This document shows positions 1-8,843 of a stretch of DNA of 64,000 nt, piece after piece; the first letter of the stretch is position 1, and every line of letters starts with the position of its first letter. The stretch is from Vitreoscilla massiliensis (GTDB lineage: Bacteria > Pseudomonadota > Gammaproteobacteria > Burkholderiales > Neisseriaceae), in NCBI RefSeq assembly GCF_001457815.1, contig NZ_LN898221.1, positions 248,001 to 312,000 of the forward strand, written 5' to 3'. The notes beneath the pieces were generated by a model. The model made no database searches and was not told where the DNA came from. It saw only the letters and a program-made list of their open reading frames with translations. The translations under genes and the position numbers were made by a program.

Positions 1-1215
1 GACCGAATTCGGGAAGGCCAAAGCCTTGTTTTCGCTGCACAAAGCTGCAGCCGTCACTTGCGCAATCATAAAGCCGGAATTGACCCCACCATTTTTCACC
101 AAGAACGGTGGCAATTGCGACATGTGTTTGTCCATCATCATTGAAATGCGGCGTTCAGACATGGAACCGATTTCGGCAATCGCTAAGGCGATGTTGTCGG
201 CGGCCATCGCCACTGGCTCGGCATGGAAATTGCCACCAGAGAGCACATCGCCCTCATCGGCAAACACCAACGGATTGTCGGACACGGCATTGGCTTCGAT
301 TTCCAAGGTGATGGCCGCATGGCGCAATTGGGTTAAGGCCGCTCCCATCACTTGCGGCTGGCAGCGCAGACAATACGGGTCTTGCACCTTGCCACAATGC
401 TCGTGCGACAAGCCCACTTCGCTGTCGTGGCCCAATAAATGGCGGTAAACCATCGCTGCATCAATTTGCCCCGGCTGACCACGCACCGCATGGATGCGCG
501 CATCAAACGGTGTGCGCGAGCCCAAAGCCGCTTCTACGGTCAAACTGCCGGTGACACTGGCGGCGGCATACAAATCTTCCGCTTCAAACAAGCCTTTTAA
601 GGCAAACGCCGTCGACACTTGGGTGCCATTGAGCAAGGCCAAGCCTTCTTTCGGCGCCAATTCGATGGCCGGAATGCCAGCTTGCTTTAAGGCGTCTGCC
701 GCCGACAGCCATTGCCCTTGGTAACGCGCCTTGCCTTCTCCCAACAGCAGCAAAGACATGTGCGCCAACGGCGCCAAATCACCAGAAGCGCCAACCGAGC
801 CTTTGAGCGGTATGTGTGGATACACACCCGCATTGACCATGGCAATCAAATGGTCGATGACAATTTGGCGTATGCCAGAAAAACCGCGTGCCAAACTGTT
901 GATTTTCAATACCATGATTAAACGCACCAGCGCATCGTCCAAAGGCGCGCCCACACCAGCGGCGTGGCTTAACACGATGGAGCGTTGCAGTTTTTCCAAA
1001 TCTTGTTGCTCAATGTGGGTAGACGCGAGCAAGCCAAAGCCGGTATTGATGCCGTAAGTGGTGCGGTCTTCGGCGACGATGGTATTGACGCAGGCCACAC
1101 TTTTGGCGATGTTGGCAGCGGCATCGTCGCTCAAACTCACATGACAAGCGTCCTGTAATACCGCGCGTAAATCGGCCAAATTCATTTTGCCTGGGTTGAT
1201 GGTCAATGCATTCAT
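1..1215 (-). CDS. hutH: Histidine ammonia-lyase (partial, C-terminus outside window)
   Basis: First step of histidine breakdown: non-oxidative removal of ammonia from L-histidine to give urocanate, in the cytoplasm. Reading the minus strand from ATG at 1213-1215 gives [20 protein letters not shown] and then a frame open to the window edge (about 405 residues of the usual ~510). The MIO prosthetic-group triad is visible: [14 protein letters not shown], with Ala-Ser-Gly at residues 143-145, the position expected for the family. Other hallmarks are YGINTGFG near residue 55 and NGTQVSTA near 195. It lies downstream of hutU on the same strand, separated by 132 bases holding a DUS inverted repeat, so the two may be transcribed together or separately. 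Identification is very secure. Confidence 0.95.
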   Translation of the reverse strand, partial: MNALTINPGKMNLADLRAVLQDACHVSLSDDAAANIAKSVACVNTIVAEDRTTYGINTGFGLLASTHIEQQDLEKLQRSIVLSHAAGVGAPLDDALVRLIMVLKINSLARGFSGIRQIVIDHLIAMVNAGVYPHIPLKGSVGASGDLAPLAHMSLLLLGEGKARYQGQWLSAADALKQAGIPAIELAPKEGLALLNGTQVSTAFALKGLFEAEDLYAAASVTGSLTVEAALGSRTPFDARIHAVRGQPGQIDAAMVYRHLLGHDSEVGLSHEHCGKVQDPYCLRCQPQVMGAALTQLRHAAITLEIEANAVSDNPLVFADEGDVLSGGNFHAEPVAMAADNIALAIAEIGSMSERRISMMMDKHMSQLPPFLVKNGGVNSGFMIAQVTAAALCSENKALAFPNSV

Positions 1216-1300
1216 GGGAACACCTTTGTAGAAATGGGGGGAATTGTATTTATCGTTGTTTATCGTTGTAATGTGACTTGTAGTTATCGCTGCATGTTTG

Positions 1301-1340
1301 GGTTTACAGGCCGCATTGTTAAAGATGCGGCCTGTAAACC
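1301..1340. terminator. DUS inverted repeat between hutU and hutH
   Basis: Two copies of the uptake-like motif face each other as a perfect 16-bp inverted repeat (1301-1316 and 1325-1340) with an 8-base loop. It can fold as a strong hairpin in either transcript, but no long T-run follows, so terminator function is inferred from the arrangement. It sits just after the hutU stop codon. Confidence 0.6.
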
Positions 1341-1347
1341 ATAAGCA

Positions 1348-3036
1348 TTATTTACCGGTAATCATCGGCAAATTCAAGCCTTGTTCATGCGCACAATCGA
1401 TGGCGATTTGGTAACCGGCATCGGCATGGCGCATCACGCCTGTGGCTGGGTCATTGGTCAATACACGGGCAATGCGCGCTGCTGCTTCATCGGTACCATC
1501 ACACACAATCACCACGCCCGAGTGTTGCGAATAACCCATGCCCACGCCACCGCCGTGGTGCAAAGACACCCAAGTGGCACCGCCAGCAGTATTGAGCAAG
1601 GCATTGAGTAGTGGCCAATCCGATACCGCATCCGAGCCGTCTTGCATGGCTTCGGTTTCGCGATTCGGGCTGGCTACCGAGCCCGAATCCAAGTGGTCGC
1701 GACCAATGACGATTGGCGCAGACACTTCGCCTGAGCGCACCATCTCATTAAACGCCAAGCCCAATTTGGCACGCCAGCCCAAACCTACCCAGCAAATGCG
1801 CGCTGGCAAACCTTGGAAGGCGATGCGTTCGCGCGCCATGTCCAGCCAACGGTGCAAATGGGCATCGTCAGGAATCAATTCTTTGACTTTGGCATCGGTT
1901 TTGTAAATGTCTTCAGCATCGCCCGACAAAGCCACCCAGCGGAACGGGCCCACGCCGCGGCAGAACAATGGACGGATGTAAGCTGGCACGAAACCCGGGA
2001 AATCAAACGCATTGCTCACGCCCATGTCTTGTGCCATTTGGCGAATATTATTGCCATAGTCAAACGTCGGCACACCCATTTTTTGGAAATCCAACATCGC
2101 TTGCACATGCACCGCCATCGCTTGTTTAGCGGCCTGTACCGTCGCTTCAGGATTGGTTTTGGCCTGTTCGCGGTATTGCTCCCACGTCATGCCTTGCGGC
2201 AAATAGCCATTCAACGGGTCATGCGCACTGGTTTGGTCGGTCACCATGTCTGGGCGCACACCGCGACGCACCAATTCAGGCAACACATCGGCAGCATTGG
2301 CACACAAGGCAATCGAAATCGCCTTACCTTCTTTGGTGTAACGCGCCAAACGCGCCAAAGCATCGTCCAAATCGGTCGCTTGTTCATCGACATAGCGCGT
2401 GCGCAAACGAAAATCAATGCTCGCCTGTTGGCATTCGATGTTCAAAGAGCTGGCGCCGGCCAATGAAGCCGCCAACGGCTGTGCCCCGCCCATGCCGCCC
2501 AAACCGGCGGTCAATATCCATTTGCCGGTCAAATCACCGCCATAATGTTGGCGACCCGCTTCAACAAACGTCTCATACGTGCCTTGGACAATGCCTTGCG
2601 AACCGATGTATATCCAGCTGCCGGCGGTCATTTGGCCGTACATGGCCAAACCTTTGGCATCCAATTCATTAAAGTGCTCCCAAGTGGCCCAGTGCGGCAC
2701 CAAATTGGAATTGGCTATCAACACCCGCGGCGCGTCTTTGTGGGTTTTGAACACGCCCACCGGTTTACCAGACTGCACCAACAAGGTTTCGTCTTCATTC
2801 AATTCTTTTAAAGTCGCGACGATCTTATCGAAACATTCCCAATTGCGCGCCGCGCGACCGATGCCGCCATACACCACCAATTCTTTCGGATTCTCAGCCA
2901 CATCAGGGTCGAGATTGTTCATCAACATGCGCAGTGGCGCTTCGGTCAACCATGATTTGGCGGTCAATTGGGTGCCACGCGGGGCACGAATTTCCACATC
3001 GCGGAAGCGGTCGAGGTTTTGGGTGGCAGTCGTCAT
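1348..3036 (-). CDS. hutU: Urocanate hydratase
   Basis: Second enzyme of histidine degradation; adds water to urocanate to form imidazolonepropionate, using tightly bound NAD+. The 562-residue product matches the normal length (~555-560). It begins with [20 protein letters not shown], typical of the family N-terminus, and has the NAD-binding [10 protein letters not shown] stretch near residue 180. The [17 protein letters not shown] segment around residues 403-419 holds the catalytic cysteine, and [16 protein letters not shown] follows. The start at 3034-3036 is preceded by a purine-rich stretch. It is divergent from hutI across a 167-base promoter region with a HutC-type operator, and hutH lies downstream. 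Confidence 0.96.
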   Translation of the reverse strand: MTTATQNLDRFRDVEIRAPRGTQLTAKSWLTEAPLRMLMNNLDPDVAENPKELVVYGGIGRAARNWECFDKIVATLKELNEDETLLVQSGKPVGVFKTHKDAPRVLIANSNLVPHWATWEHFNELDAKGLAMYGQMTAGSWIYIGSQGIVQGTYETFVEAGRQHYGGDLTGKWILTAGLGGMGGAQPLAASLAGASSLNIECQQASIDFRLRTRYVDEQATDLDDALARLARYTKEGKAISIALCANAADVLPELVRRGVRPDMVTDQTSAHDPLNGYLPQGMTWEQYREQAKTNPEATVQAAKQAMAVHVQAMLDFQKMGVPTFDYGNNIRQMAQDMGVSNAFDFPGFVPAYIRPLFCRGVGPFRWVALSGDAEDIYKTDAKVKELIPDDAHLHRWLDMARERIAFQGLPARICWVGLGWRAKLGLAFNEMVRSGEVSAPIVIGRDHLDSGSVASPNRETEAMQDGSDAVSDWPLLNALLNTAGGATWVSLHHGGGVGMGYSQHSGVVIVCDGTDEAAARIARVLTNDPATGVMRHADAGYQIAIDCAHEQGLNLPMITGK

Positions 3037-3083
3037 GGTTGCATCCTTTGCAGAGTTGTTGGTTTCAATTCAAGATGATCTAA

Positions 3084-3113
3084 CTTGTATAGACAACATA
3101 GTACAAATATTAT
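3084..3113 (+). promoter_or_regulatory. HutC-type operator overlapping the hutI promoter
   Basis: The sequence CTTGTATAGACAA (3084-3096) matches the core of the HutC (GntR-family repressor) operator described for enteric hut operons. It overlaps a good sigma-70 type promoter: -35 TTGTAT at 3085-3090, 17-base spacer, -10 TATTAT at 3108-3113, reading toward hutI. A repressor bound here would block hutI-hutG and probably the divergent hutU-hutH. No hutC gene is present in the window. Confidence 0.7.
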
Positions 3114-3203
3114 ATTCTGCATGCAAGAACTTTTTATGCTGCCTCGCAACAAGCTTTTTCAAATGCTTATCTGCATAATCACCACAACACTTAAGGAGTA
3201 GCC

Positions 3204-4424
3204 ATGCCCACAACCTTATGGCGCAATGCCACCTTAGTCACCATGGACGCGCACATCGATGGTGCTTATGGCTTATTGCCACAACACGATGTGTTGGTGG
3301 AAAACGGTCACATTACAGCCATCCAAGCTACAGGCCGCTTGAGTGCCGATACAGTCATCGATGTGCACCAAAGCCTGATCACGCCAAGTTTAATCGACAG
3401 CCACACTCATTTGGTGTTTGGCGGCAGCCGCGCTGGCGAATGGGAGCGGCGCCAAAATGGTGTGTCTTACCAACATATCAGTGCCGAAGGCGGCGGCATC
3501 AATGCCACCGTGCGCGCCACCCGTGCCAGCAGCGCCAGCGATTTGTATGATTTGAGCGTCAAACGCTTACAAAACTACCTGAACGAGGGCGTGGGTTTAA
3601 TTGAAATCAAATCGGGTTATGGTTTGAATCTAGAAGACGAGCGCAAGTGTCTGCAAATTGCCACAGAATTGGGGCAACGCCACCACATCGACGTCAGCCG
3701 CACCTTACTGTCTGCCCATGCCATCCCGCCCGAATACAAAGACCGCGCCGATGACTATTTGCAAGTGGTCATCAACGACATCATGCCGACCTTATGGCAA
3801 GAAGGTCTGTTTGAATGTGTGGATGTGTTTTGCGAAAACGTTGGCTTTACCTTGGCGCAAAGCGAGCGCTTGTTTCAGGCCGCGGCCAAGCTGGGCATCC
3901 CCATCAAAGGCCATACCGAACAATTGAGCCTCATGGGCGGCAGCGCTTTGGTGGCGCGTTACCAAGGTTGGTCGGCCGATCACATTGAGTATTTGGATGA
4001 GGCCGGCGTTATCGCCATGGCCAAACACGGCACGGTGGCGAATTTACTGCCCGGGGCTTTTTACTTTCTGCGCGAAAGCAAAAAGCCGCCGATAGACTTG
4101 CTGCGCCAACACGGCGTGCCCATGGCGGTGGCATCTGATTTCAATCCCGGCACCAGCCCGTTTGCCTCGCTGCGCTTGGCCATGAATATGGCCTGCGTGC
4201 AATTTGGTTTGACCCCATTGGAAGCTTGGCAAGGCGTGACCATCCATGCGGCGCGCGCGCTCAGGCGTGAACATGATTTTGGCCTGCTCAAAATTGGCAA
4301 ACCGGCGCATTTCAATGTGTGGGATTGCGATCATCCCGTCGATATTTTGTACGAATTGGGCCGTCCATACTTAAAACAGCGCGTGATTCATGGCCAAAGC
4401 CAGCTTGGCGCGGCACCTGCTTGA
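3204..4424 (+). CDS. hutI: Imidazolonepropionase
   Basis: Third enzyme of histidine degradation; opens the ring of 4-imidazolone-5-propionate to N-formimino-L-glutamate. Amidohydrolase-superfamily member of 406 residues (usual ~400-410). Visible metal-binding features are [10 protein letters not shown] with the HxH pair at residues 67 and 69, GHTEQLS near 242, and [10 protein letters not shown] near 317 with the conserved aspartate. The start is supported by AAGGAG about 7 bases upstream. hutG follows 70 bases downstream on the same strand, so a hutI-hutG transcript controlled by the operator at 3084-3096 is likely. Confidence 0.96.
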   Translation: MPTTLWRNATLVTMDAHIDGAYGLLPQHDVLVENGHITAIQATGRLSADTVIDVHQSLITPSLIDSHTHLVFGGSRAGEWERRQNGVSYQHISAEGGGINATVRATRASSASDLYDLSVKRLQNYLNEGVGLIEIKSGYGLNLEDERKCLQIATELGQRHHIDVSRTLLSAHAIPPEYKDRADDYLQVVINDIMPTLWQEGLFECVDVFCENVGFTLAQSERLFQAAAKLGIPIKGHTEQLSLMGGSALVARYQGWSADHIEYLDEAGVIAMAKHGTVANLLPGAFYFLRESKKPPIDLLRQHGVPMAVASDFNPGTSPFASLRLAMNMACVQFGLTPLEAWQGVTIHAARALRREHDFGLLKIGKPAHFNVWDCDHPVDILYELGRPYLKQRVIHGQSQLGAAPA

Positions 4425-4494
4425 TGGCGAAGCTTGCAGCAACACTTTAATCATAATAATGAACCATTGATCATTAACCATAGGGAGAAATGCC

Positions 4495-5445
4495 ATGTGG
4501 CAAGCCAGCAAACCTGAGCTTTGGACGGGTCGCGATGACAGTCGCGAAAGCGACAAGGCCAAACGCGTGTTCCAAACCCTCGATGTCGCCAACACATGGC
4601 AACCCGAACTCAGCCGCAACAAAATCGCCTTATTGGGCTTTGCCTCAGACGCAGGCGTGGCGCGCAATTTGGGTCGCATCGGTGCGGCTGCTGGGCCGCC
4701 CGTGTTGCGCAAAGCCTTGGCCAATATGGCCAGCCACACCAGCGCCTATCCTTTGGTCGACTTGGGCGATATAAGCTATATGGGCGATGATTTGGAAGCC
4801 GGCCAAGCCGAGTTTGCCCAAGCAGTGGTCGACATCCACGCCGCACGCGGCAAAACCTTGGTCTTGGGCGGTGGTCATGAAACCGCGTTTGCGCACGGCA
4901 GTGGTTTGTTTCAAGCCTATCCGCAGCAACACATCGCCATCATCAACTTCGACCCACATTTGGATTTGCGCCGCCACCCTACGCCAACTTCGGGCACGCC
5001 GTTTGCCCAATTGGCCGCCTTGGCCGCAGCGCAACACCGCGTGTTTGACTACACTTGCATCGGCGTCAGCCGCGCCGCCAATACCGCACAATTGCTGGAA
5101 GACGCCCAAGAATTCGATGTCAACATCGTGTGGGACACCGAAGTGAACTGGGGCAATGTGCAATACGTGAACACCACCATTGCCAAAGCGATGGCACGCG
5201 CCGATGTGGTGTATTTGACCGTGGATTTGGATGTGTTGCCCGGCCACCAAATGCCGGCGGTATCGGCACCAGCGGCGATGGGCATCCCCTTGGATTTGCT
5301 GATGCACCTCACCGGCCCGATTTTGCGCAGTGAAAAACTGGTCGGCGCCGATGTGGCCGAATTCAGCCCCCCTTTAGACATCAACGGCCAAGGCGCACGC
5401 GTGGCCGCACGCATGCTGTGGCATATGTGGCAATCGTGGTATTAA
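4495..5445 (+). CDS. hutG: Formimidoylglutamase (arginase family)
   Basis: Hydrolyses N-formimino-L-glutamate to glutamate and formamide, ending the pathway. The product is 316 residues, typical of ureohydrolases. Binuclear manganese motifs of the arginase fold are all present: GGGHE at residues 125-129, NFDPHLDLR at 151-159 (ligands Asp153, His155, Asp157) and TVDLDVLPG near 240. ATG 4495 has GGGAG about 7 bases upstream. Context (immediately after hutI) supports formimidoylglutamase over arginase or agmatinase. It ends 37 bases before a DUS-pair hairpin. Confidence 0.95.
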   Translation: MWQASKPELWTGRDDSRESDKAKRVFQTLDVANTWQPELSRNKIALLGFASDAGVARNLGRIGAAAGPPVLRKALANMASHTSAYPLVDLGDISYMGDDLEAGQAEFAQAVVDIHAARGKTLVLGGGHETAFAHGSGLFQAYPQQHIAIINFDPHLDLRRHPTPTSGTPFAQLAALAAAQHRVFDYTCIGVSRAANTAQLLEDAQEFDVNIVWDTEVNWGNVQYVNTTIAKAMARADVVYLTVDLDVLPGHQMPAVSAPAAMGIPLDLLMHLTGPILRSEKLVGADVAEFSPPLDINGQGARVAARMLWHMWQSWY

Positions 5446-5482
5446 AACCAGCTTGCTGGCATTAGAATTTGAATATGAGCAC

Positions 5483-5516
5483 ATAAGCGGCCTGTAAGCC
5501 TTTACAGGCCGCTTAT
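5483..5516 (+). terminator. DUS-pair hairpin after hutG
   Basis: Perfect 15-bp inverted repeat built from two opposed DUS-like motifs with a 4-base loop, directly downstream of hutG. The 3' side runs into TTATATTGATTT, a weak T-rich tail. Paired uptake sequences acting as terminators are well known in Neisseria; here the function is inferred. Confidence 0.65.
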
Positions 5517-5625
5517 ATTGATTTCAATCATTCCGTGTCATTCCTGTTTCATCATTATCACCTGTATATTTATTGCAACATTCAACCGATTTCGTTGCCA
5601 TAAACCAACACATCAATACCAATAA

Positions 5626-5641
5626 TGGCTTAATCGTTGCC
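5626..5641 (+). promoter_or_regulatory. Possible sigma-54 promoter for the rtcB-prfH operon
   Basis: TGGCTTAATCGTTGCC shows the GG-N10-GC layout of a -24/-12 promoter (consensus TGGCACGNNNNTTGCW), with mismatches in the less conserved part. It lies 70 bases upstream of the leader ORF. E. coli rtcBA is driven by sigma-54 with the activator RtcR, which makes this plausible, but no RtcR gene is in the window and the match is short. Confidence 0.3.
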
Positions 5642-5710
5642 AAAACACGACAAACTCACTTAAGCTGGCGGCTCATTATTTCAGTTCACCCACTTGTAAA
5701 GGAGACCACC

Positions 5711-5761
5711 ATGCGACACCTCACCATGCACCCTCACCTTTGCAATCGTGCGTCTGTTTAA
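5711..5761 (+). CDS. 16-residue leader peptide upstream of rtcB-prfH
   Basis: A short ORF encoding MRHLTMHPHLCNRASV has a near-ideal ribosome binding site (AAAGGAG, 6 bases before ATG 5711). It ends with TAA at 5759-5761, 22 bases before a terminator hairpin and 64 bases before rtcB. Three of its 16 codons are His (CAC). Its last codons (5742-5748, GCAATCG) are exactly complementary to the 5' part of the terminator (5789-5795). A ribosome reaching the stop codon would therefore hide one arm of that alternative pairing. I know of no described family for this peptide; it is read as a regulatory leader rather than a functional protein. Confidence 0.6.
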   Translation: MRHLTMHPHLCNRASV

Positions 5762-5819
5762 AGCCTGAGCTGCTTTCTGAACCACACGCGATTGCGTGTT
5801 TTTTTGTCTTTTCAGAAAG
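5742..5819 (+). promoter_or_regulatory. Candidate attenuator of the rtcB-prfH operon
   Basis: Three pairings can be drawn. (1) Terminator: ACACGC (5784-5789) with GCGTGT (5794-5799), loop GATT, then a run of T at 5800-5805. (2) Antiterminator: GCAATCG (5742-5748, inside the leader ORF) with CGATTGC (5789-5795), which is incompatible with the terminator. (3) An outer 9-bp stem, CTTTCTGAA (5773-5781) with TTCAGAAAG (5811-5819), which buries the purine-rich ribosome binding region of rtcB just before ATG 5826. The set resembles translation-coupled attenuation with added start-site sequestration. The structures are read by eye; energies were not computed. Confidence 0.55.
5784..5805 (+). terminator. 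Intrinsic terminator between leader ORF and rtcB
   Basis: Six-bp stem with a GATT loop followed by six T residues, placed before the first structural gene rather than after the operon. That position suggests conditional termination. Confidence 0.65.
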
Positions 5820-5825
5820 TGAAAC

Positions 5826-6998
5826 ATGGGCAATCTTATCCCAAGCGCCAAGGTCAACATCTTGGCAAATCACAAGGTATGGCTAGAAGACAATGCCATC
5901 CAACAATTGCACACCACTGCCCAATTGGCGCACATCCGCGCCGCCGTTGGCTTGCCCGATTTGCACGCAGGTCGCGGCTATCCGATAGGTGCGGCATTTT
6001 TTTCCACTGAGCATTTTTACCCCGCTTTGGTCGGCGGCGACATCGGTTGCGGTATGGCTTTGTGGCAAACCGATTTGCTGCGCCACAAAGTGTCTGGGCG
6101 CAAATTGGCCAAACAATTGGGCAATATCGATGGCAGTTTAAGCGGCGATGATTTACAGGCCGCTGCTGACGCTGTGCAACAATTATTGGCGCAACATGCG
6201 CTCAGACATGACTATGCCTCTTTACCTCTGGACGCGCACAGCATGACAGCCAGCGTGGGCACCATAGGCGGTGGCAACCATTTTGCCGAATTGTTGCAAA
6301 CCGATACCGTTTACGACAGTGACACCGCACCCGACCCCAGTCGCGTGTATTTGCTGGTGCACAGTGGCTCACGCGGTTTGGGCGGCGCCATCTTGCGCGA
6401 ACACGTCGAACAATACGGCCACCACGGTTTACAGGCCGCTTCTACTGCCGCCAGCGCCTATTTGGCTCAGCACAATACCGCATTGGCCTATGCCAAACTC
6501 AACCGCGATTGGATTGCCAAGCGCATATTGGCGGCGTGGAAAACCCCAGCGCGGTGCTTGCTCGACATCCACCACAACCATGTGTTGCCAGCGCGCATCA
6601 ACGGTTGCGATGGCTATTTGCACCGCAAAGGTGCCACGCCTTCCGACCAAGGCTGGGTGATGGTGCCTGGCTCGCGCGGCGATTATTCGTATTTGCTCGC
6701 GCCCACCGACAGCAGCGAGTATCTGTACTCCTTGGCGCACGGCGCCGGGCGCAAATGGGCGCGCCAAGACTGTTATGGGCGCTTGTCTGGCAAGTACACG
6801 GCGCAAGACTTGCACCAAACGCGTTTTGGCAGCACCGTCGTTTGCGGTGACAAAGGCTTGCTGTTTGAAGAAGCACCAGCTGCGTACAAAAACGTCGATG
6901 CGGTGGTAATGACTTTGGTCGAAGCCGGTTTGTGCCGCCTCATCGCCCGCTACAAACCGATGCTCACCTACAAAAAAGGAGACAGCGCATGTTGCTAA
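5826..6998 (+). CDS. rtcB: RNA-splicing ligase RtcB, PrfH-associated (RtcB2-like)
   Basis: GTP- and Mn-dependent RNA ligase joining 2',3'-cyclic phosphate or 3'-phosphate ends to 5'-OH ends. The 390-residue product has the full set of RtcB motifs: LPDLHAGRGYPIG with metal ligands Asp45 and His47, GGDIGCGM with Cys75, VGTIGGGNHFAEL near 146, HSGSRGLG near 176, DIHHNHV near 247, and AHGAGR with the guanylated histidine at 305. It is shorter than classical E. coli RtcB (~408) and overlaps prfH by 10 bases, the hallmark of the RtcB2-PrfH pair. Published E. coli work shows that pair rescues ribosomes whose 16S rRNA was cut by colicin E3; the same role is inferred here. There is no rtcA nearby. Confidence 0.93.
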   Translation: MGNLIPSAKVNILANHKVWLEDNAIQQLHTTAQLAHIRAAVGLPDLHAGRGYPIGAAFFSTEHFYPALVGGDIGCGMALWQTDLLRHKVSGRKLAKQLGNIDGSLSGDDLQAAADAVQQLLAQHALRHDYASLPLDAHSMTASVGTIGGGNHFAELLQTDTVYDSDTAPDPSRVYLLVHSGSRGLGGAILREHVEQYGHHGLQAASTAASAYLAQHNTALAYAKLNRDWIAKRILAAWKTPARCLLDIHHNHVLPARINGCDGYLHRKGATPSDQGWVMVPGSRGDYSYLLAPTDSSEYLYSLAHGAGRKWARQDCYGRLSGKYTAQDLHQTRFGSTVVCGDKGLLFEEAPAAYKNVDAVVMTLVEAGLCRLIARYKPMLTYKKGDSACC

Positions 6999-7585
6999 TC
7001 CAAATCAGCGCCGCGCAAGGGCCAGCGGAATGCGAATTGGCGGTGAAATACACGCTGCAACGGCTGCTCAAAGATGCGCAAACAGCCAAGATAGAGGTGC
7101 AGCTATTGGAAGCGCTGCCCAGCCAACACGGCTATTTGTCGGTATTGTTACAGGCCGATGGCGATGGCGTGCAAGCGTGGGCAGACAGTTGGTGCGGCAG
7201 CATACAGTGGGTGTTTCAAAGCAAAATTCGCCCCAGCCACAAGCGCAAAAATTGGTTTGTCGGCGTTGCCGCTGTTGCCCCAGCCGCGACCTTGCCCAAC
7301 GACGACAGCATCGTGTTTCAAGCCTGTCGCGCCTCAGGCAGTGGTGGCCAACACGTCAACACCACCGACTCGGCCGTGCACGCCACCCACGTTGCCACTG
7401 GCATCAGTGTGAAAGTGATGAGCGAGCGCAGCCAACACGCCAACAAAAAGCTTGCACGCCAACTCATCGCCTTGAAACTGCAATCCTTGGCCGAGTCGGC
7501 ACAAGCAGACCAGCAGCAACAACGCCACCAGCAACATTGGCAACTGGAGCGCGGCAATCCCGTGCGCGTGTTTAAACTGCCTTAA
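6989..7585 (+). CDS. prfH: Peptide chain release factor H
   Basis: Class I release-factor homologue lacking the stop-codon recognition domain; in E. coli it releases nascent chains from ribosomes damaged in the decoding centre so that RtcB2 can repair the rRNA. ATG 6989 overlaps the end of rtcB by 10 bases and follows AAAAAAGGAGACAGC, giving a 198-residue protein. The peptidyl-hydrolase loop reads ASGSGGQHVNTTDSAV with GGQ at residues 119-121, followed by the expected Ser/Arg/Lys-rich stretch (SERSQHANKKLARQ). The N-terminal 110 residues form the short PrfH-type domain. A strong terminator follows within 7 bases, closing the operon. Confidence 0.93.
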   Translation: MLLIQISAAQGPAECELAVKYTLQRLLKDAQTAKIEVQLLEALPSQHGYLSVLLQADGDGVQAWADSWCGSIQWVFQSKIRPSHKRKNWFVGVAAVAPAATLPNDDSIVFQACRASGSGGQHVNTTDSAVHATHVATGISVKVMSERSQHANKKLARQLIALKLQSLAESAQADQQQQRHQQHWQLERGNPVRVFKLP

Positions 7586-7591
7586 ACACAC

Positions 7592-7620
7592 ACAGACAGA
7601 CCGAGGTCTGTCTGTTTTTT
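7592..7620 (+). terminator. Terminator of rtcB-prfH
   Basis: Ten-bp perfect stem (ACAGACAGAC with GTCTGTCTGT), CGAG loop, followed by TTTTT. Directly downstream of the prfH stop. Confidence 0.9.
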
Positions 7621-7681
7621 CATCTGTCTGTTCAAAATCTGTACTTAATCGACCTTGTTCACAACGATTTACAGGCCGCAT

Positions 7682-8104
7682 CTATATTGATGCAAACCAA
7701 TAAGGGACTTCTGCAAAAGCCTGCATCACCGCATATAAGGCATCCTCATCCATGATGTAGACGTGTTTAAACTCCCAATATTGCTGGCGAAAACCCCATT
7801 GCGGTTCTGCCCAACTGATGCACATCTGATATTCCTGTGCCTGTGTGCGGCTCAACTGTAGCTTGAAAGTCCCATCAAGGTTTTACAATTGTGCTTGCAC
7901 CCGACTTGCGAGTGGCAAAGCTTGTATATCCTGCTGAAACAAACGCAGCTGAGCGCACTCCATGTAGAATTTTAAGCGATGCGCAGATTCAGTTTCAAAC
8001 GACGATGTTTTAAGCGTAACTTGCACGGCCGCAGTAGCCTCTCTGTCTTCCAAGGCCAAGATGTCCAAGCAAAACTCACACGGGTGATGAAAAACAATTT
8101 TCAA
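7682..8104 (-). pseudogene. Small conserved protein interrupted by an in-frame TAA
   Basis: From ATG 8104 the minus strand encodes MKIVFHHPCEFCLDILALED and runs to a TAA at 7883-7885. The same frame continues cleanly past it: NLDGTFKLQLSRTQAQEYQ, then WAEPQWGFRQQYWEFKHVYI, to a TAG at 7682-7684. The whole would be a 140-codon gene with one nonsense codon at position 74. The continuation has ordinary composition and the DGTFKLQL pattern of a beta-rich protein, so it was coding recently. Overall it resembles small immunity-type proteins annotated as the WapI family in Neisseriaceae; that match is from memory and weak. A truncated 73-residue product, or a sequencing error, are the alternatives. 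Confidence 0.6.
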
Positions 8105-8415
8105 TTTTGCCTCTTTTCTAGCCCATTATTGCTGGCTGCTTAGGGTTTACGCTAACCTATTACTTAATCATTTCCTAGAAAAAATCCATCGCAAACATTG
8201 CCTTGCATTTCATGGCAATGAAACAGACCCCGCACAGCAATCTTCAATACTGCAACACCACCCGTTCTGCCATGCAATCACTACAGCTGGCATTGATACG
8301 GCGCTGATACTCGTTTACAGGCCGATTGTATGCCTTTCAATGGCATCAATACACCGCAACAAGAACCTTGATGGTGATGCATCCAAATCATGCTGACATG
8401 TTACATTAGCGCATT
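8105..8415. other. Intergenic, no gene seen
   Basis: 311 bases with stops in all frames and no RNA gene recognised. It holds one shortened DUS-like copy (TTTACAGGCCGAT, near 8314). Confidence 0.6.
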
Positions 8416-8787
8416 ATGATTTTGACAGACTCACACATGCACACCGAACCCATTTGTTGTGAACACTGTTTGGCTGCATTGGTAGCGCGTAAATGTCTGA
8501 CTGCGGTGGATTTTTGGGTGGAAGCGAATTACGATGGCCGCTTGCGCTTGAGTTATGAATATGTGTGTCCACGCTGTTATGCACAGCGACAGCGGTGGTG
8601 TAACGACTTAATCCCCGAAGCTTGCCAGCGCTGAGGTGCAGACATCAGTCTGGGCGAATACCATCTTTACCCTAGCCATCACGCCAATGGCAAGTCATTG
8701 TTCATTCATGGGGTCAAGCACACCAACGAGTGTGAGTTTTTGTGTGCCACTTGCCATGCCGCTGCCAAATCAGCATCGGCATCCTAG
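8416..8787 (+). pseudogene. Small Cys-rich (zinc-ribbon-like) protein interrupted by an in-frame TGA
   Basis: ATG 8416 opens a 72-residue frame with CCEHC near residue 14 and CPRC near 51, ending at TGA 8632-8634. The same frame continues without further stops for 50 codons (GADISLGEYHLYPSHHANG, then HTNECEFLCATCH) to TAG 8785-8787. The continuation adds CxxC-H residues that would complete a second metal site, so the intact gene was probably 123 residues. Family not recognised. The TGA could come from a one-base change of CGA or TGG. Functional truncation or readthrough cannot be excluded. Together with 7682-8104 it makes two neighbouring genes each broken by one stop. Confidence 0.55.
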
Positions 8788-8843
8788 GCCAAATGTGGAA
8801 TTTGGGTTAAGCTGACCATATCTTCTTACCCACATGCACCACC

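Noticed and set aside
5573..5761. A 62-codon gene ending at the leader stop codon
   Set aside because: The upstream part lacks a ribosome site and has no protein-like pattern; the strong AGGAG sits directly before ATG 5711, so the 16-codon leader is preferred.
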